Below, in pieces: positions 52,294 to 60,768 of a stretch of DNA of 64,000 nt; positions within the stretch are counted from its first letter, which is position 1; each line of letters opens with the position of its first letter. Source of the stretch: Cytobacillus oceanisediminis 2691 (lineage in GTDB: Bacteria; Bacillota; Bacilli; Bacillales; Cytobacillaceae). Both the position numbers and the translations under genes were made by a program. The notes under the pieces were generated by a model. The model had not been told where the DNA came from and searched no databases. It saw only the letters and a program-made list of their open reading frames with translations. The stretch is taken from assembly GCF_000294775.2 (NCBI RefSeq), contig NZ_CP015506.1, positions 2,331,501 through 2,395,500 of the forward strand. The letters are read 5' to 3'.

Positions 52294-53409
52294 ATGCAAG
52301 ATGAAAAAATGTTAAGGGAGCAAAAGAAAGCCGATTTCTTTCCAGTGAAGGAGGTAGATTATTTAGAAATCTACTCTGGGAATGCGAAACAGTCCTGCCA
52401 TTATTTCTGCACGGCTTTCGGCTTTAAGCCAGTTGCATATTCTGGTTTGGAAACAGGCAATAGGGAAACGGTGTCTTATGTTCTTCAGCAAAGAAAGATC
52501 CGCCTCGTTATAACCGGAACTTTAAATGACAGTTCCAGAGTATCGAATTTCATTAAAAAGCATGGGGATGGCGTAAAAGATATTGCTTTAGCAGTCGATG
52601 ATGTTGAAACAGCCTACAATGCTGCAGTCGAAAGAGGCGCAATTGAAATACAGCCGCCTTTTGAGATAAAGGATGAGCATGGCACAGTAAAAAAAGCAGT
52701 TATTGGTACATATGGGGATACAATTCACACACTTGTCGAACGAAATGACTATAAAGGGGTATTTATGCCTGGCTTTGAGCCTTATCAAACTGAAGTTCCA
52801 TTTGAAGATGCCGGTTTTATCGGAATCGACCATGTGGTTGGAAACGTAGAAAGAATGGAGGAATGGGTTAATTATTATGCAAATGTAATGGGCTTTAAGG
52901 AAATGAAACACTTTACAGATAAAGACATTACAACAGAATATTCCGCACTGATGTCCAAGGTTATGCATAATGGCGGCAGGATAAAGTTTCCGATTAATGA
53001 ACCTGCAGAAGGGAAGCGCAAATCCCAGATTGAGGAATATCTGGAATACTACAACGGGCCTGGTGTGCAGCATCTGGCGATCCTGACAGAGGATATCGTC
53101 AGCACTGTCAGCATCCTTCGCAAGAATGGGGTGGAGTTTTTAAGTACACCTGATTCTTACTATGAAATGCTTTCTGAACGTGTAGGAAAGATTGATGAAG
53201 AGATTGATAAATTGAAAGAATTAAACATTCTCGTCGACCGTGACGACGAAGGGTATTTGCTTCAAATTTTCACTAAGCCAATTGTAGACCGTCCGACCCT
53301 ATTCATTGAAGTCATTCAGCGTAAAGGTGCACGGGGATTTGGTGAAGGCAACTTTAAAGCACTCTTCGAATCAATTGAACGCGAGCAGGAAAGACGGGGA
53401 AACTTATAA
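52294..53409 (+). CDS. hppD: 4-hydroxyphenylpyruvate dioxygenase
   Basis: 371 residues with two glyoxalase-like halves. Iron ligands of the C-terminal half: His in GFIGIDHVVGNV, His in GPGVQHLAILTEDI and Glu in PTLFIEVIQRKG; the closing helix GFGEGNFKALFESIEREQERRG is typical. It converts 4-hydroxyphenylpyruvate plus oxygen to homogentisate. SD GGAGG before ATG 52294. It starts the tyrosine branch of the island. Confidence 0.95.
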   Translation: MQDEKMLREQKKADFFPVKEVDYLEIYSGNAKQSCHYFCTAFGFKPVAYSGLETGNRETVSYVLQQRKIRLVITGTLNDSSRVSNFIKKHGDGVKDIALAVDDVETAYNAAVERGAIEIQPPFEIKDEHGTVKKAVIGTYGDTIHTLVERNDYKGVFMPGFEPYQTEVPFEDAGFIGIDHVVGNVERMEEWVNYYANVMGFKEMKHFTDKDITTEYSALMSKVMHNGGRIKFPINEPAEGKRKSQIEEYLEYYNGPGVQHLAILTEDIVSTVSILRKNGVEFLSTPDSYYEMLSERVGKIDEEIDKLKELNILVDRDDEGYLLQIFTKPIVDRPTLFIEVIQRKGARGFGEGNFKALFESIEREQERRGNL

Positions 53410-53417
53410 ATAGAAAA

Positions 53418-53466
53418 GAGGAATGCCCCGCCCCCTTCACCATGAGGGGGGTAGGCGCAGCAGTTA
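53418..53466. repeat. Stem-loop related to the intergenic repeats
   Basis: CCCCCTTCACCATGAGGGGGG hairpin followed by GTAGGCGCAG, resembling internal parts of the repeats at 30571 and 43682. It separates hppD from the aminotransferase gene. Confidence 0.45.
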
Positions 53467-53558
53467 AACAGTAATGGAATTCCAAGATTATGTATTTTTT
53501 ATTTTTGAGGGGGAGATACTTTCTCCCTTTTTTAATAATTAAGAAGGAGGCAACACAG

Positions 53559-54653
53559 ATGGCCAGAATCCAGACAAAAAGCGCCGTGGAGAAGATTGTT
53601 TCTTATCCGCTTGGCAGCTCGCCGGAAGAGATCAAAGAAAAGTTCAATTTAATGGCTGTCCGGAAAATGTCTGATAATGAAAATGTGTATGGCTGTTCAC
53701 CAGAAGTAAAGAACAGCATCAGCAAGGCGATGAATAGCCTTTATTTTTATCCGGACGGAACTGTTTCCCTGCTCAAGCGCAAACTGGCCGGATTCTACAA
53801 TATAAATCAAGATAAATTTCTTGTAAGCAATGGATCAGAAGAAATCATCCGTTTATTGACTAGAGCATACATAAGCACTGGAGACGAGGCTATTATGGCA
53901 CAGATGACCTTTCCTCGCTATGAAACAAACGTCCTGATTGAAGGAGGCAGTGCTATTACTGTCCCGCTGCAAAATGGCACACATAATCTAAATGCCATGT
54001 ATGCACAGGTCAGCAAAAAAACAAAAATGATATTTATCTGCAATCCCAACAACCCTACAGGAACCATAGTCGGTAAAACAGAACTTCTGCAATTCATCGA
54101 AAAAGTTCCTTCGAATATCTTGATTATTCTAGATGAAGCTTACTATGAATATGTGCAATCTTCAGATTATCTTGACTCTATTTCACTTTTGGAAAAGAAG
54201 CCGAATTTAATCATTCTGAGGACTTTTTCCAAAATTTACGGTCTTGCCGGTCTCCGTGTCGGCTATGGAATCATGGATTTCGAGATAGTGAATGAGCTTC
54301 ATAAGGTGAAAGATGTTTTTAATGTCAATCATCTAGCACAGGCAGCCGCTGCAGCGGCATTACATGACCAAGGCTTTATAAGGGAATGTGCTGAAAAAAA
54401 TGCCAAAGAGATGAAATTTGTGAGTCAGAAGTTAAATGATTTACAGGTTCGCTTTTTTCCTTCCCAAACCAACTTTATTTATATTTTTAGTCAGTATCCA
54501 ATAGCGGAGAACTTGATTGCCAATGGCTTAGTTGTCCGGCAAATGAAGCTTGAGGGATATCTTGATGCTTTTCGGATGACTTTAGGCACAAGGGAAGATA
54601 ATGAAGCAGCCATGGATGTGATAAACAAACTTCTAAATGAAAAGGCGGTGTAA
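53559..54653 (+). CDS. HisC-like aromatic aminotransferase, PLP class I/II
   Basis: 364 residues from ATG 53559 behind AAGGAGG; the longer frame upstream lacks a ribosome site. Motifs: NENVYGCSP, FLVSNGSEEIIRLL, FICNPNNPTGTIV, LIILDEAYYEY and the PLP lysine in LRTFSKIYGLAGLRVGYG. Such histidinol-phosphate-type enzymes commonly act on aromatic amino acids in Bacillus. Between hppD and hmgA, its likely job is tyrosine to 4-hydroxyphenylpyruvate. Confidence 0.85.
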   Translation: MARIQTKSAVEKIVSYPLGSSPEEIKEKFNLMAVRKMSDNENVYGCSPEVKNSISKAMNSLYFYPDGTVSLLKRKLAGFYNINQDKFLVSNGSEEIIRLLTRAYISTGDEAIMAQMTFPRYETNVLIEGGSAITVPLQNGTHNLNAMYAQVSKKTKMIFICNPNNPTGTIVGKTELLQFIEKVPSNILIILDEAYYEYVQSSDYLDSISLLEKKPNLIILRTFSKIYGLAGLRVGYGIMDFEIVNELHKVKDVFNVNHLAQAAAAAALHDQGFIRECAEKNAKEMKFVSQKLNDLQVRFFPSQTNFIYIFSQYPIAENLIANGLVVRQMKLEGYLDAFRMTLGTREDNEAAMDVINKLLNEKAV

Positions 54654-54658
54654 GGTGT

Positions 54659-55279
54659 ATGGAATTAAATCCTGCCAGTCTGGAATGGAATGACGCTTAT
54701 AAGCTGCTGGTTGGTTCTATCCTGCCGCGTCCCATTGCGTTTGTTACCACTATGGATGCGGATGGAAATGTAAATGCAGCTCCATTTAGCTTTTTTACTG
54801 CCATATGTGCAGATCCGATGCTGATTTGTTTTTCTCCGATGCGAAAAGGGACAGATGGCTCTAAGAAAGACACGCTTGCCAATATCGAAGAAACAAAGGA
54901 ATTCGTTATTAACATAGTCAGTGAAGACTTTACCGAAAAGATGAATATTTGTGCAGCGGATTACCCGGCTGGTACAGACGAACTGGTTGCCGCTGGGCTC
55001 ACTAAAGAAAAAAGTGCCGCTGTGAATCCTCCTCGGGTGAAAGAATCAAAAGTTCACTTGGAATGCAGTCTCCATCAGGTACTTCATTTTGGAGAACGAC
55101 CTGGCTCAGGAAGCCTGGTGATTGGTAAAGTGGAGCATGTGCATGTTGCTGAAGAGCTATATGAAAATGGAAGGATTAATTCTGAGAAACTAAAGCCAGT
55201 TGGCCGAATGGCAGGACATATTTATACCAGGCCGATGACGGATGTATTTGAATTAATCCGAAAAACAGAGCCAAGGTGA
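54659..55279 (+). CDS. Flavin reductase-like, FMN-binding split-barrel protein
   Basis: 206 residues. Split-barrel flavoprotein fold: VGSILPRPIAFVTTMDADGNVNAAPFSFFTAICADPMLICFSPM and VLHFGERPGSGSLVIGKVEHVHV. Related proteins are flavoredoxins and flavin reductases. Its role in a homogentisate operon is not known; it may serve redox supply. It starts 5 bases after the aminotransferase stop and ends 4 bases before the next gene. Confidence 0.82.
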   Translation: MELNPASLEWNDAYKLLVGSILPRPIAFVTTMDADGNVNAAPFSFFTAICADPMLICFSPMRKGTDGSKKDTLANIEETKEFVINIVSEDFTEKMNICAADYPAGTDELVAAGLTKEKSAAVNPPRVKESKVHLECSLHQVLHFGERPGSGSLVIGKVEHVHVAEELYENGRINSEKLKPVGRMAGHIYTRPMTDVFELIRKTEPR

Positions 55280-55283
55280 TGCT

Positions 55284-56207
55284 ATGAAATTCATAACTTT
55301 TCAAAAATCAGATGGATCCATTAGAGCTGGCTGGCTGAAGAATAAGGAGTATGCCGTTGATATGCATGAAGCGACCAATGGTGTTCTTCCCAAAACCATG
55401 CTGGCATTCCTGGAGAACCATGAATTTTTTATGGAATACTTATCAACCAGCAAAAAACTGAAGGACACTGATAGAGGGGTATATTCTTTATCGGAAGTCA
55501 CCTTAAAAGCACCACTTCCCAATCCAAAAAGCTTCCGGGATTTCTATGCTTTCGAGGAACATGTAAAAACGGCAAGAGCTAACCGCGGACTTGATATGAT
55601 ACCCGAATGGTATGACATACCAGTTTTTTATTTCTCAAATCATTTAAGCATCAAGGGGCCGAATGAAGAAATTTCACGCCCCAGTCAATGCAAATGGCTT
55701 GATTATGAGCTGGAAATTGCCTGTATCATTGGAAAAGAAGGAAGGGATATCAAAGCTTCTGAAGCGGATGATTATATTTTTGGTTATTGCATCTTGAATG
55801 ATTGGAGCGCAAGAGACATTCAGCGCAAAGAAATGAAGGTAGGTCTTGGCCCTGCAAAAGGGAAGGATTTTGCCACTAGTACAGGGCCATATATCGTTAC
55901 AAAAGATGAGCTGGAGCATTTCCGTGTTGAAAACGGCTATGATTTGCCGATGACAGCAAAAGTAAATGGAACTCTTCTCTCAGAGGGGAATATGCAGGAT
56001 CTCTACTATTCTTTTTACGAAATGATTGAGCGGGCTTCTGACGGTGTAACCCTTTGCCCTGGTGAAATGATAGGCTCTGGGACTGTTGGCAGCGGCTGCA
56101 TCCTTGAGCTTGGCACAGATGTGCACCGCTGGCTTGAACAAGGGGATGAAGTTGAGCTTGAGATTGGAAATCTGGGAGTCTTAAAAAATCGAATTGCAAA
56201 CAAGTGA
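55284..56207 (+). CDS. Fumarylacetoacetate hydrolase family protein
   Basis: 307 residues, FAH fold. Metal-binding acidic residues are visible in LDYELEIACIIGKEGRDI, FGYCILNDWSARDIQ and KGKDFATSTGPYIV; the C-terminal motif is GEMIGSGTVGSGCILELG. It should hydrolyse fumarylacetoacetate to fumarate and acetoacetate. No maleylacetoacetate isomerase gene is present in the window, so it may act on the maleyl form directly, or the isomerase is encoded elsewhere. Confidence 0.88.
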   Translation: MKFITFQKSDGSIRAGWLKNKEYAVDMHEATNGVLPKTMLAFLENHEFFMEYLSTSKKLKDTDRGVYSLSEVTLKAPLPNPKSFRDFYAFEEHVKTARANRGLDMIPEWYDIPVFYFSNHLSIKGPNEEISRPSQCKWLDYELEIACIIGKEGRDIKASEADDYIFGYCILNDWSARDIQRKEMKVGLGPAKGKDFATSTGPYIVTKDELEHFRVENGYDLPMTAKVNGTLLSEGNMQDLYYSFYEMIERASDGVTLCPGEMIGSGTVGSGCILELGTDVHRWLEQGDEVELEIGNLGVLKNRIANK

Positions 56208-56217
56208 GGTGGAAAAC

Positions 56218-57372
56218 ATGTTTTATCGCCAAATGGGAAGAATCCCGCACAAACGGCATACGACTTTCAAAAAATCGGATGGAACCCTTTTCAGGGAACA
56301 GGTTATGGGGACAAAAGGTTTTTCCGGCACCCAATCCATTCTTTATCATCACTACATGCCGACAGAAGTAGCACGTACTAAGCTGATAGGAAAATATGTT
56401 CCCGAGTATGAGGAGCAGGAAAGCTTGAAGCACCGCCATTTGTTCACAGATCAAATCGAAAAGAAAGGAAATGCACTTTCAGCCCGGGAATATCTGCTTG
56501 GGAATGATGATCTTTTAATAGGCACTATAAATATTACAGAGCCGATGAAGAGCTTTTACCGGAATGGTGATGGCGATGAGATGCTTTACATTCACTATGG
56601 AACAGGAAAAATTGAGACTATGTTCGGAACCTTAACCTATCGTCCGGGGGACTATGTCATAATTCCGATAGGCACTATTTACAGGGTGATTCCGGACCAT
56701 GAGCAATTGACAAAAGTACTCCTGGTGGAGTCCTTCAGCCAAATTACAACACCAAGAAGATATCGAAATGAATATGGGCAGCTGCTCGAACATAGTCCTT
56801 TCTGTGAAAGAGATATTCGGGGACCAGAGACCTTGGAAACATATGATCAAAAAGGGGAACATGAAGTCATTACGAAAACAAGGGGATATTTGCATTCTCA
56901 TATCCTGAATCATCATCCGCTTGATGTGGAAGGCTGGGACGGCTATCTCTATCCGTGGGTATTTAATATTGAAGACTTTGAACCGATTACTGGGAGGGTC
57001 CATCAGCCCCCGCCAGTTCATCAGACATTTGAAGGACATAATTTTGTTGTATGTTCTTTTGTTCCCAGATTATATGACTACCATCCAGAGGCCATCCCTG
57101 CCCCTTACTATCATAGCAATGTCAATAGTGATGAACTGCTTTATTATGTGGAAGGCAACTTTATGAGCAGAAAGGGTATCAGGGAAGGCTCCATCACTCT
57201 TCATCCGAGCGGGATTCCTCATGGCCCTCATCCCGGGAAGACTGAAGCAAGCATTGGCAAAAAGGAAACTCTTGAGCTTGCTGTTATGATTGATACATTC
57301 AGGCCATTAAAATTGGTGAAAAAAGCTAAGTTAATAGAAGATGAAAAGTACATGTATACATGGATTGAATAG
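56218..57372 (+). CDS. hmgA: Homogentisate 1,2-dioxygenase
   Basis: 384 residues from ATG 56218 behind GTGAGGTGG. Cupin-type iron enzyme: YRNGDGDEMLYIHYGTGKIETMFG, HHPLDVEGWDGYLYPWVFNIEDFEP, and the metal-binding region YHSNVNSDELLYYVEGNF (His and Glu) and HPSGIPHGPHPGKTE (His). It opens the ring of homogentisate to maleylacetoacetate. Last gene of the homogentisate block, with a strong terminator. Confidence 0.94.
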   Translation: MFYRQMGRIPHKRHTTFKKSDGTLFREQVMGTKGFSGTQSILYHHYMPTEVARTKLIGKYVPEYEEQESLKHRHLFTDQIEKKGNALSAREYLLGNDDLLIGTINITEPMKSFYRNGDGDEMLYIHYGTGKIETMFGTLTYRPGDYVIIPIGTIYRVIPDHEQLTKVLLVESFSQITTPRRYRNEYGQLLEHSPFCERDIRGPETLETYDQKGEHEVITKTRGYLHSHILNHHPLDVEGWDGYLYPWVFNIEDFEPITGRVHQPPPVHQTFEGHNFVVCSFVPRLYDYHPEAIPAPYYHSNVNSDELLYYVEGNFMSRKGIREGSITLHPSGIPHGPHPGKTEASIGKKETLELAVMIDTFRPLKLVKKAKLIEDEKYMYTWIE

Positions 57373-57415
57373 AAAAAAGCACTTTCCCTTTTTCCGTAGG
57401 GAGAGTGCTTTTTTC
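57373..57415. terminator. Convergent terminator after hmgA
   Basis: AAAAAAGCACT(TT)CCC / GGGAGAGTGCTTTTTT-type hairpin with A and T runs on both sides. Confidence 0.85.
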
Positions 57416-58269
57416 TACTTTTCATTCTGCCAAATGATGGCGATTGTACCTTCGCCTGCATGGGCAGCAATGGTTGAGCTTATTTCACCAATGATAATAT
57501 CGAGGCGGGGAAAGTGTGATTTGATTTCCTCTGCCAGTTCCTCCGCTTTGCCCCGCACATTCCCATGCATGATTTGAACCTGAGGAATGGTGTGGCTTTC
57601 GTAAGCATCCCCGAGCAATTCTATCATTCTTTTAATTGCTTTTTTATCCGAACGGACTTTATCAAACAATTCAAACGCACCGTCCCGGTTAATGCGGATT
57701 ATTGGCTTTATTTTTAATATGCTTCCCAGCAGATATTGTGTTCCTGACATTCTGCCGCCTTTATAAAATTGCTCAAGGCTGCCAAGCAAGATATAATTCT
57801 CAGATTTGTCTGCCTCACTTTGAAGGATTTCAGCAATCTTATGTACTGGCATTTCATTCTCAGCAAGCTTTAATCCTTTATAGATTAAAGACGTAATAGC
57901 ATAAGACATGCATTTTGAATCAACTGCCGAAACAGGGAACCCTGCCAGCTCAGATCCGGCCAGGCAGCTGTTCATCGTACCGCTTAATTTGCTGGAAACA
58001 TGTACAGCGACCGCAGCATCATATTCAATCTTCAATGTTTCAAATAGTTCAGCAAATCTCCCGGCAGAAGGCTGTGAAGTTTTAGGAACTTCTTTTTCAG
58101 TCCGGATCCGGCTGTACAGCTGATCTGTGTTTAAATCAATACCATCTTCAAATGACTCCTCACCGAATGTTATTAATAGAGGCACAATATAAACATCAGG
58201 GTGTTCGAGCAGATCCTCAGAAATATAAGCAGTGCTGTCTGTTATCCAGGCAATCTTCTTTTTTGTCAT
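57415..58269 (-). CDS. DegV-family fatty-acid-binding protein
   Basis: 284 residues. DegV layout: WITDSTAYISEDL at the N-terminus, VPLLITFGEESFEDGIDLNTDQLYSRI, TSQPSAGRFAELFE, and the lipid-binding LGSLEQFYKGGRMSG; C-terminal GEISSTIAAHAGEGTIAI. In Firmicutes such proteins (FakB) present fatty acids to the FakA kinase for phosphorylation. No fakA is adjacent. Monocistronic. Confidence 0.88.
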   Translation of the reverse strand: MTKKKIAWITDSTAYISEDLLEHPDVYIVPLLITFGEESFEDGIDLNTDQLYSRIRTEKEVPKTSQPSAGRFAELFETLKIEYDAAVAVHVSSKLSGTMNSCLAGSELAGFPVSAVDSKCMSYAITSLIYKGLKLAENEMPVHKIAEILQSEADKSENYILLGSLEQFYKGGRMSGTQYLLGSILKIKPIIRINRDGAFELFDKVRSDKKAIKRMIELLGDAYESHTIPQVQIMHGNVRGKAEELAEEIKSHFPRLDIIIGEISSTIAAHAGEGTIAIIWQNEK

Positions 58270-58577
58270 GGATGTTATAAGTCCTTTGCCAATTATTTTT
58301 CACCAAAATTAACCGCTTCCATTATTGAAAACTTCCCTTATTATACACGAAGAAATCATTGCCTGTATTGCTTTTGAGTGATCCATATATAGGAAATGGC
58401 CAGAGTATCTTAATAGAATGTTTATATGTAGCACTTGAAGGTAAATAAGAATTTTTTGTGAACAATGTTTGAACCTGATAAAATGGCGACCTGAAATGAA
58501 AAAACCCCCTGCGCCGCAGGGGATTGTGATTGTATCTACTTTATTGACCTAATACCATTTAAACTTGTTTATTGAAA
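58270..58577. other. Gap of about 300 bases between degV and ABC-F genes
   Basis: A+T-rich. It holds the likely degV promoter on the left and, at 58498-58523, CCCCCTGC / GCAGGGG with an A run on the left, which is the minus-strand terminator of the ABC-F gene. Nothing else recognised. Confidence 0.6.
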
Positions 58578-60131
58578 TTAAAAAACTTTCGTAGTCCAAT
58601 CCTCACAATTCCAAATATCGGTCGCAATTTCACGATAGAAATCAGGTTCGTGGGATACCATCAAGATACTTCCGCGATATGCCTTTAAAGCTCGCTTTAA
58701 CTCTTCTTTTGCTTCCACATCCAAGTGGTTGGTAGGTTCGTCTAGAATTAATAAATTCGTTTCTGTGTTTAAAATTTTACACAATCGAACTTTGGCTTTT
58801 TCGCCGCCAGAAAGGACTTCGATTTTACTTTCAATATGTTTCGTCGTTAATCCGCATTTTGCCAGAGCAGCACGAACTTCAGCCTGATTCATACTTGGGA
58901 ACTCGCTCCAAATCTCTTCAATACAAGTGTTGTAGTTGGCCTGCTTAACTTCCTGCTCGAAGTAACCGATGTATTGATACTCACCGCGTTCCACTTTACC
59001 CGAAATGGGACTAATCAATCCAAGAATACTTTTTAAAAGAGTAGACTTACCAATACCGTTAGCTCCCACGAATGCAATTTTTTGTCCGCGTTCCATTTTT
59101 AAATTCAGAGGGCGTGAAAGTGGTTCATTGTAACCAATAACAAGATCTTCAGTCGTGAAAATCCAGCGACTAGCTGCACGAGCTTCTTTGAAAATAAACT
59201 CTGGTTTCGGCTTCTCTCTCCCCAATTCAATAATTTCCATTTTGTCGAGCTTCTTTTGACGAGACATCGCCATATTACGAGTCGCAACACTTGCCTTGTT
59301 GCGAGCAACGAAATCCTTTAAATCAGCAATTTCTTGTTGTTGACGCTTGTATGCAGCCTCTAGCTGCTGCTTTTTCATTTCATATACTTTTAAGAAGTTA
59401 TCATAGTCACCAACATAGCGATTTAACTCTTGGTTTTCCATGTGATAGATCAAGTTAACAACATTGTTCAAGAATGGAATATCATGTGAAATCAAGATAA
59501 ATGCATTCTCATATTCCTGTAAATAGCGCTTCAACCATTCGATATGCTGTTCATCCAAATAGTTTGTAGGCTCGTCTAGTAATAGGATTTCAGGTTTTTC
59601 CAGCAAAAGCTTTGCTAGTAAAACTTTCGTACGCTGCCCACCGCTGAGATCATCTATATCACGATCAAGTCCAACATCGTCTAATCCTAGGCCACGAGCA
59701 ACTTCCTCAACTTTTGAATTAATTTGATAGAAATCATTACTATCTAAAGTTTCTTGCAGCTCGCCAACTTCTGCAAGTAATGCATCGATATCAGCACCTT
59801 CATCACCCATTTTTGCATAAAGTTCATTGATCTCTGATTCAGCATCAAAAAGATATTGAAAAGCAGTACTCAAAGCGTCACGCATCGTAGTGCCCTTTTT
59901 AAGTACAGCATGCTGATCTAAGTAACCAACACGAACTTTTCGTGACCACTCAACTTTCCCCTCGTCGGGTTGTAACTTCCCGGTAACAATATTCATGAAA
60001 GTAGACTTACCCTCTCCATTTGCCCCAACTAGTCCAACGTGTTCACCTTTTAAAAGTCGAAAAGACACATCATTGAAAATCGCACGATCACCGAAACCGT
60101 GACTTAAATTTTGTACATTTAATACGCTCAT
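58578..60131 (-). CDS. ABC-F family ATPase (YkpA-like)
   Basis: 517 residues with two ATP-binding domains and no membrane segment. First domain: Walker A GANGEGKST (about 37-45), signature LSGGQRTKVLLAKLLL, Walker B EILLLDEPTNYLD. Second: GANGIGKST (about 350), LSGGEKAKVRL, LLILDEPTNHLD. A charged coiled linker (about 235-310, KKQQLEAAYKRQQQEIADLKDF) joins them and reaches the ribosome tRNA site in relatives. Such proteins act as translation factors or protect ribosomes from antibiotics; it resembles housekeeping YkpA/YbiT types. No leader-peptide attenuator was evident. Confidence 0.9.
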   Translation of the reverse strand: MSVLNVQNLSHGFGDRAIFNDVSFRLLKGEHVGLVGANGEGKSTFMNIVTGKLQPDEGKVEWSRKVRVGYLDQHAVLKKGTTMRDALSTAFQYLFDAESEINELYAKMGDEGADIDALLAEVGELQETLDSNDFYQINSKVEEVARGLGLDDVGLDRDIDDLSGGQRTKVLLAKLLLEKPEILLLDEPTNYLDEQHIEWLKRYLQEYENAFILISHDIPFLNNVVNLIYHMENQELNRYVGDYDNFLKVYEMKKQQLEAAYKRQQQEIADLKDFVARNKASVATRNMAMSRQKKLDKMEIIELGREKPKPEFIFKEARAASRWIFTTEDLVIGYNEPLSRPLNLKMERGQKIAFVGANGIGKSTLLKSILGLISPISGKVERGEYQYIGYFEQEVKQANYNTCIEEIWSEFPSMNQAEVRAALAKCGLTTKHIESKIEVLSGGEKAKVRLCKILNTETNLLILDEPTNHLDVEAKEELKRALKAYRGSILMVSHEPDFYREIATDIWNCEDWTTKVF

Positions 60132-60717
60132 TTTTTTTACCCCTTCTCTAATATTCCATGTGGATATCTTACTAGATTTATACTGTTTTTTCTATCTAAA
60201 GTTATTTCTTGTGAAAAATGTAATTCGATTATTGGGATAAGTTGGAGTCTGCCCTTTCTTAATTAAAGGCTCTATTAAAGCTGGGTGTTGATTTTATGGC
60301 ATTGAAATATAGGCGGAAAGAATCTGCTAAATCATGGAATCCATATAATTCCCTGATTTAGCTATTATTTCTATTATTTCTATTTCCCAAATTAACCTTG
60401 AAGGACCATTTCCAAAGGGAGACCACCCGCGCTGCTTTCTCAATTTTAATATCCAGAGAATAAAAAGCCGCCATCATCAAGATGCTCCTGGACTTCGCCC
60501 ATTTTTTCAAGATGCTCCTCATGCTCTTAAGGGGTGGCATCTGCCATTTTGGCTGTTGCTTCATTTAGTTCCTCCTCTTGCTTGTAATGGGCAGGGGGGA
60601 CAGGAAGCTTCTTTAGATGGACATGAAGCCAATCTTACACAAGGAAGACAAAGGATAACCAGGAAGGAAGTTATGTTGGGGATCAGCAAATAGGGGGGGC
60701 ACACTAACACTTCACCC
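60132..60717. other. Gene-poor region of about 590 bases
   Basis: Between the ABC-F and catalase genes. The left 150 bases hold the ABC-F promoter (TATAAAT on the minus strand near 60178). The centre holds a degenerate small ORF (see 60446-60634). The remainder shows no gene I can support. Confidence 0.5.
60446..60634 (-). pseudogene. Possible relic of a small acidic protein gene
   Basis: On the minus strand a frame reads ...EEELNEATAKMADATP, stop (60527-60529), EHEEHLEKMGEVQEHLDDGGFLFSGY, stop. AAGAGGAGG followed by an ATG lies just before it, but the ATG is in the neighbouring frame. A frameshift plus a nonsense codon in a short Glu/His-rich gene would explain this. No family recognised; it may be chance. 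Confidence 0.25.
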
Positions 60718-60752
60718 GGAAAAAAGGTGCCAATTAGGTTATTGGCACCTTT
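60718..60752 (-). terminator. Catalase terminator
   Basis: AGGTGCCAAT / ATTGGCACCT hairpin; on the minus strand it is followed by TTTTTT. Confidence 0.85.
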
Positions 60753-60768
60753 CGCTATTTTTAATGGT

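Noticed and set aside
52588..53073. 161-codon minus-strand ORF inside hppD
   Set aside because: Shadow of the dioxygenase gene; Cys/His/Ile-rich nonsense composition.
55897..56454. 185-codon minus-strand ORF across the FAH and hmgA junction
   Set aside because: Shadow of two conserved genes on the plus strand.
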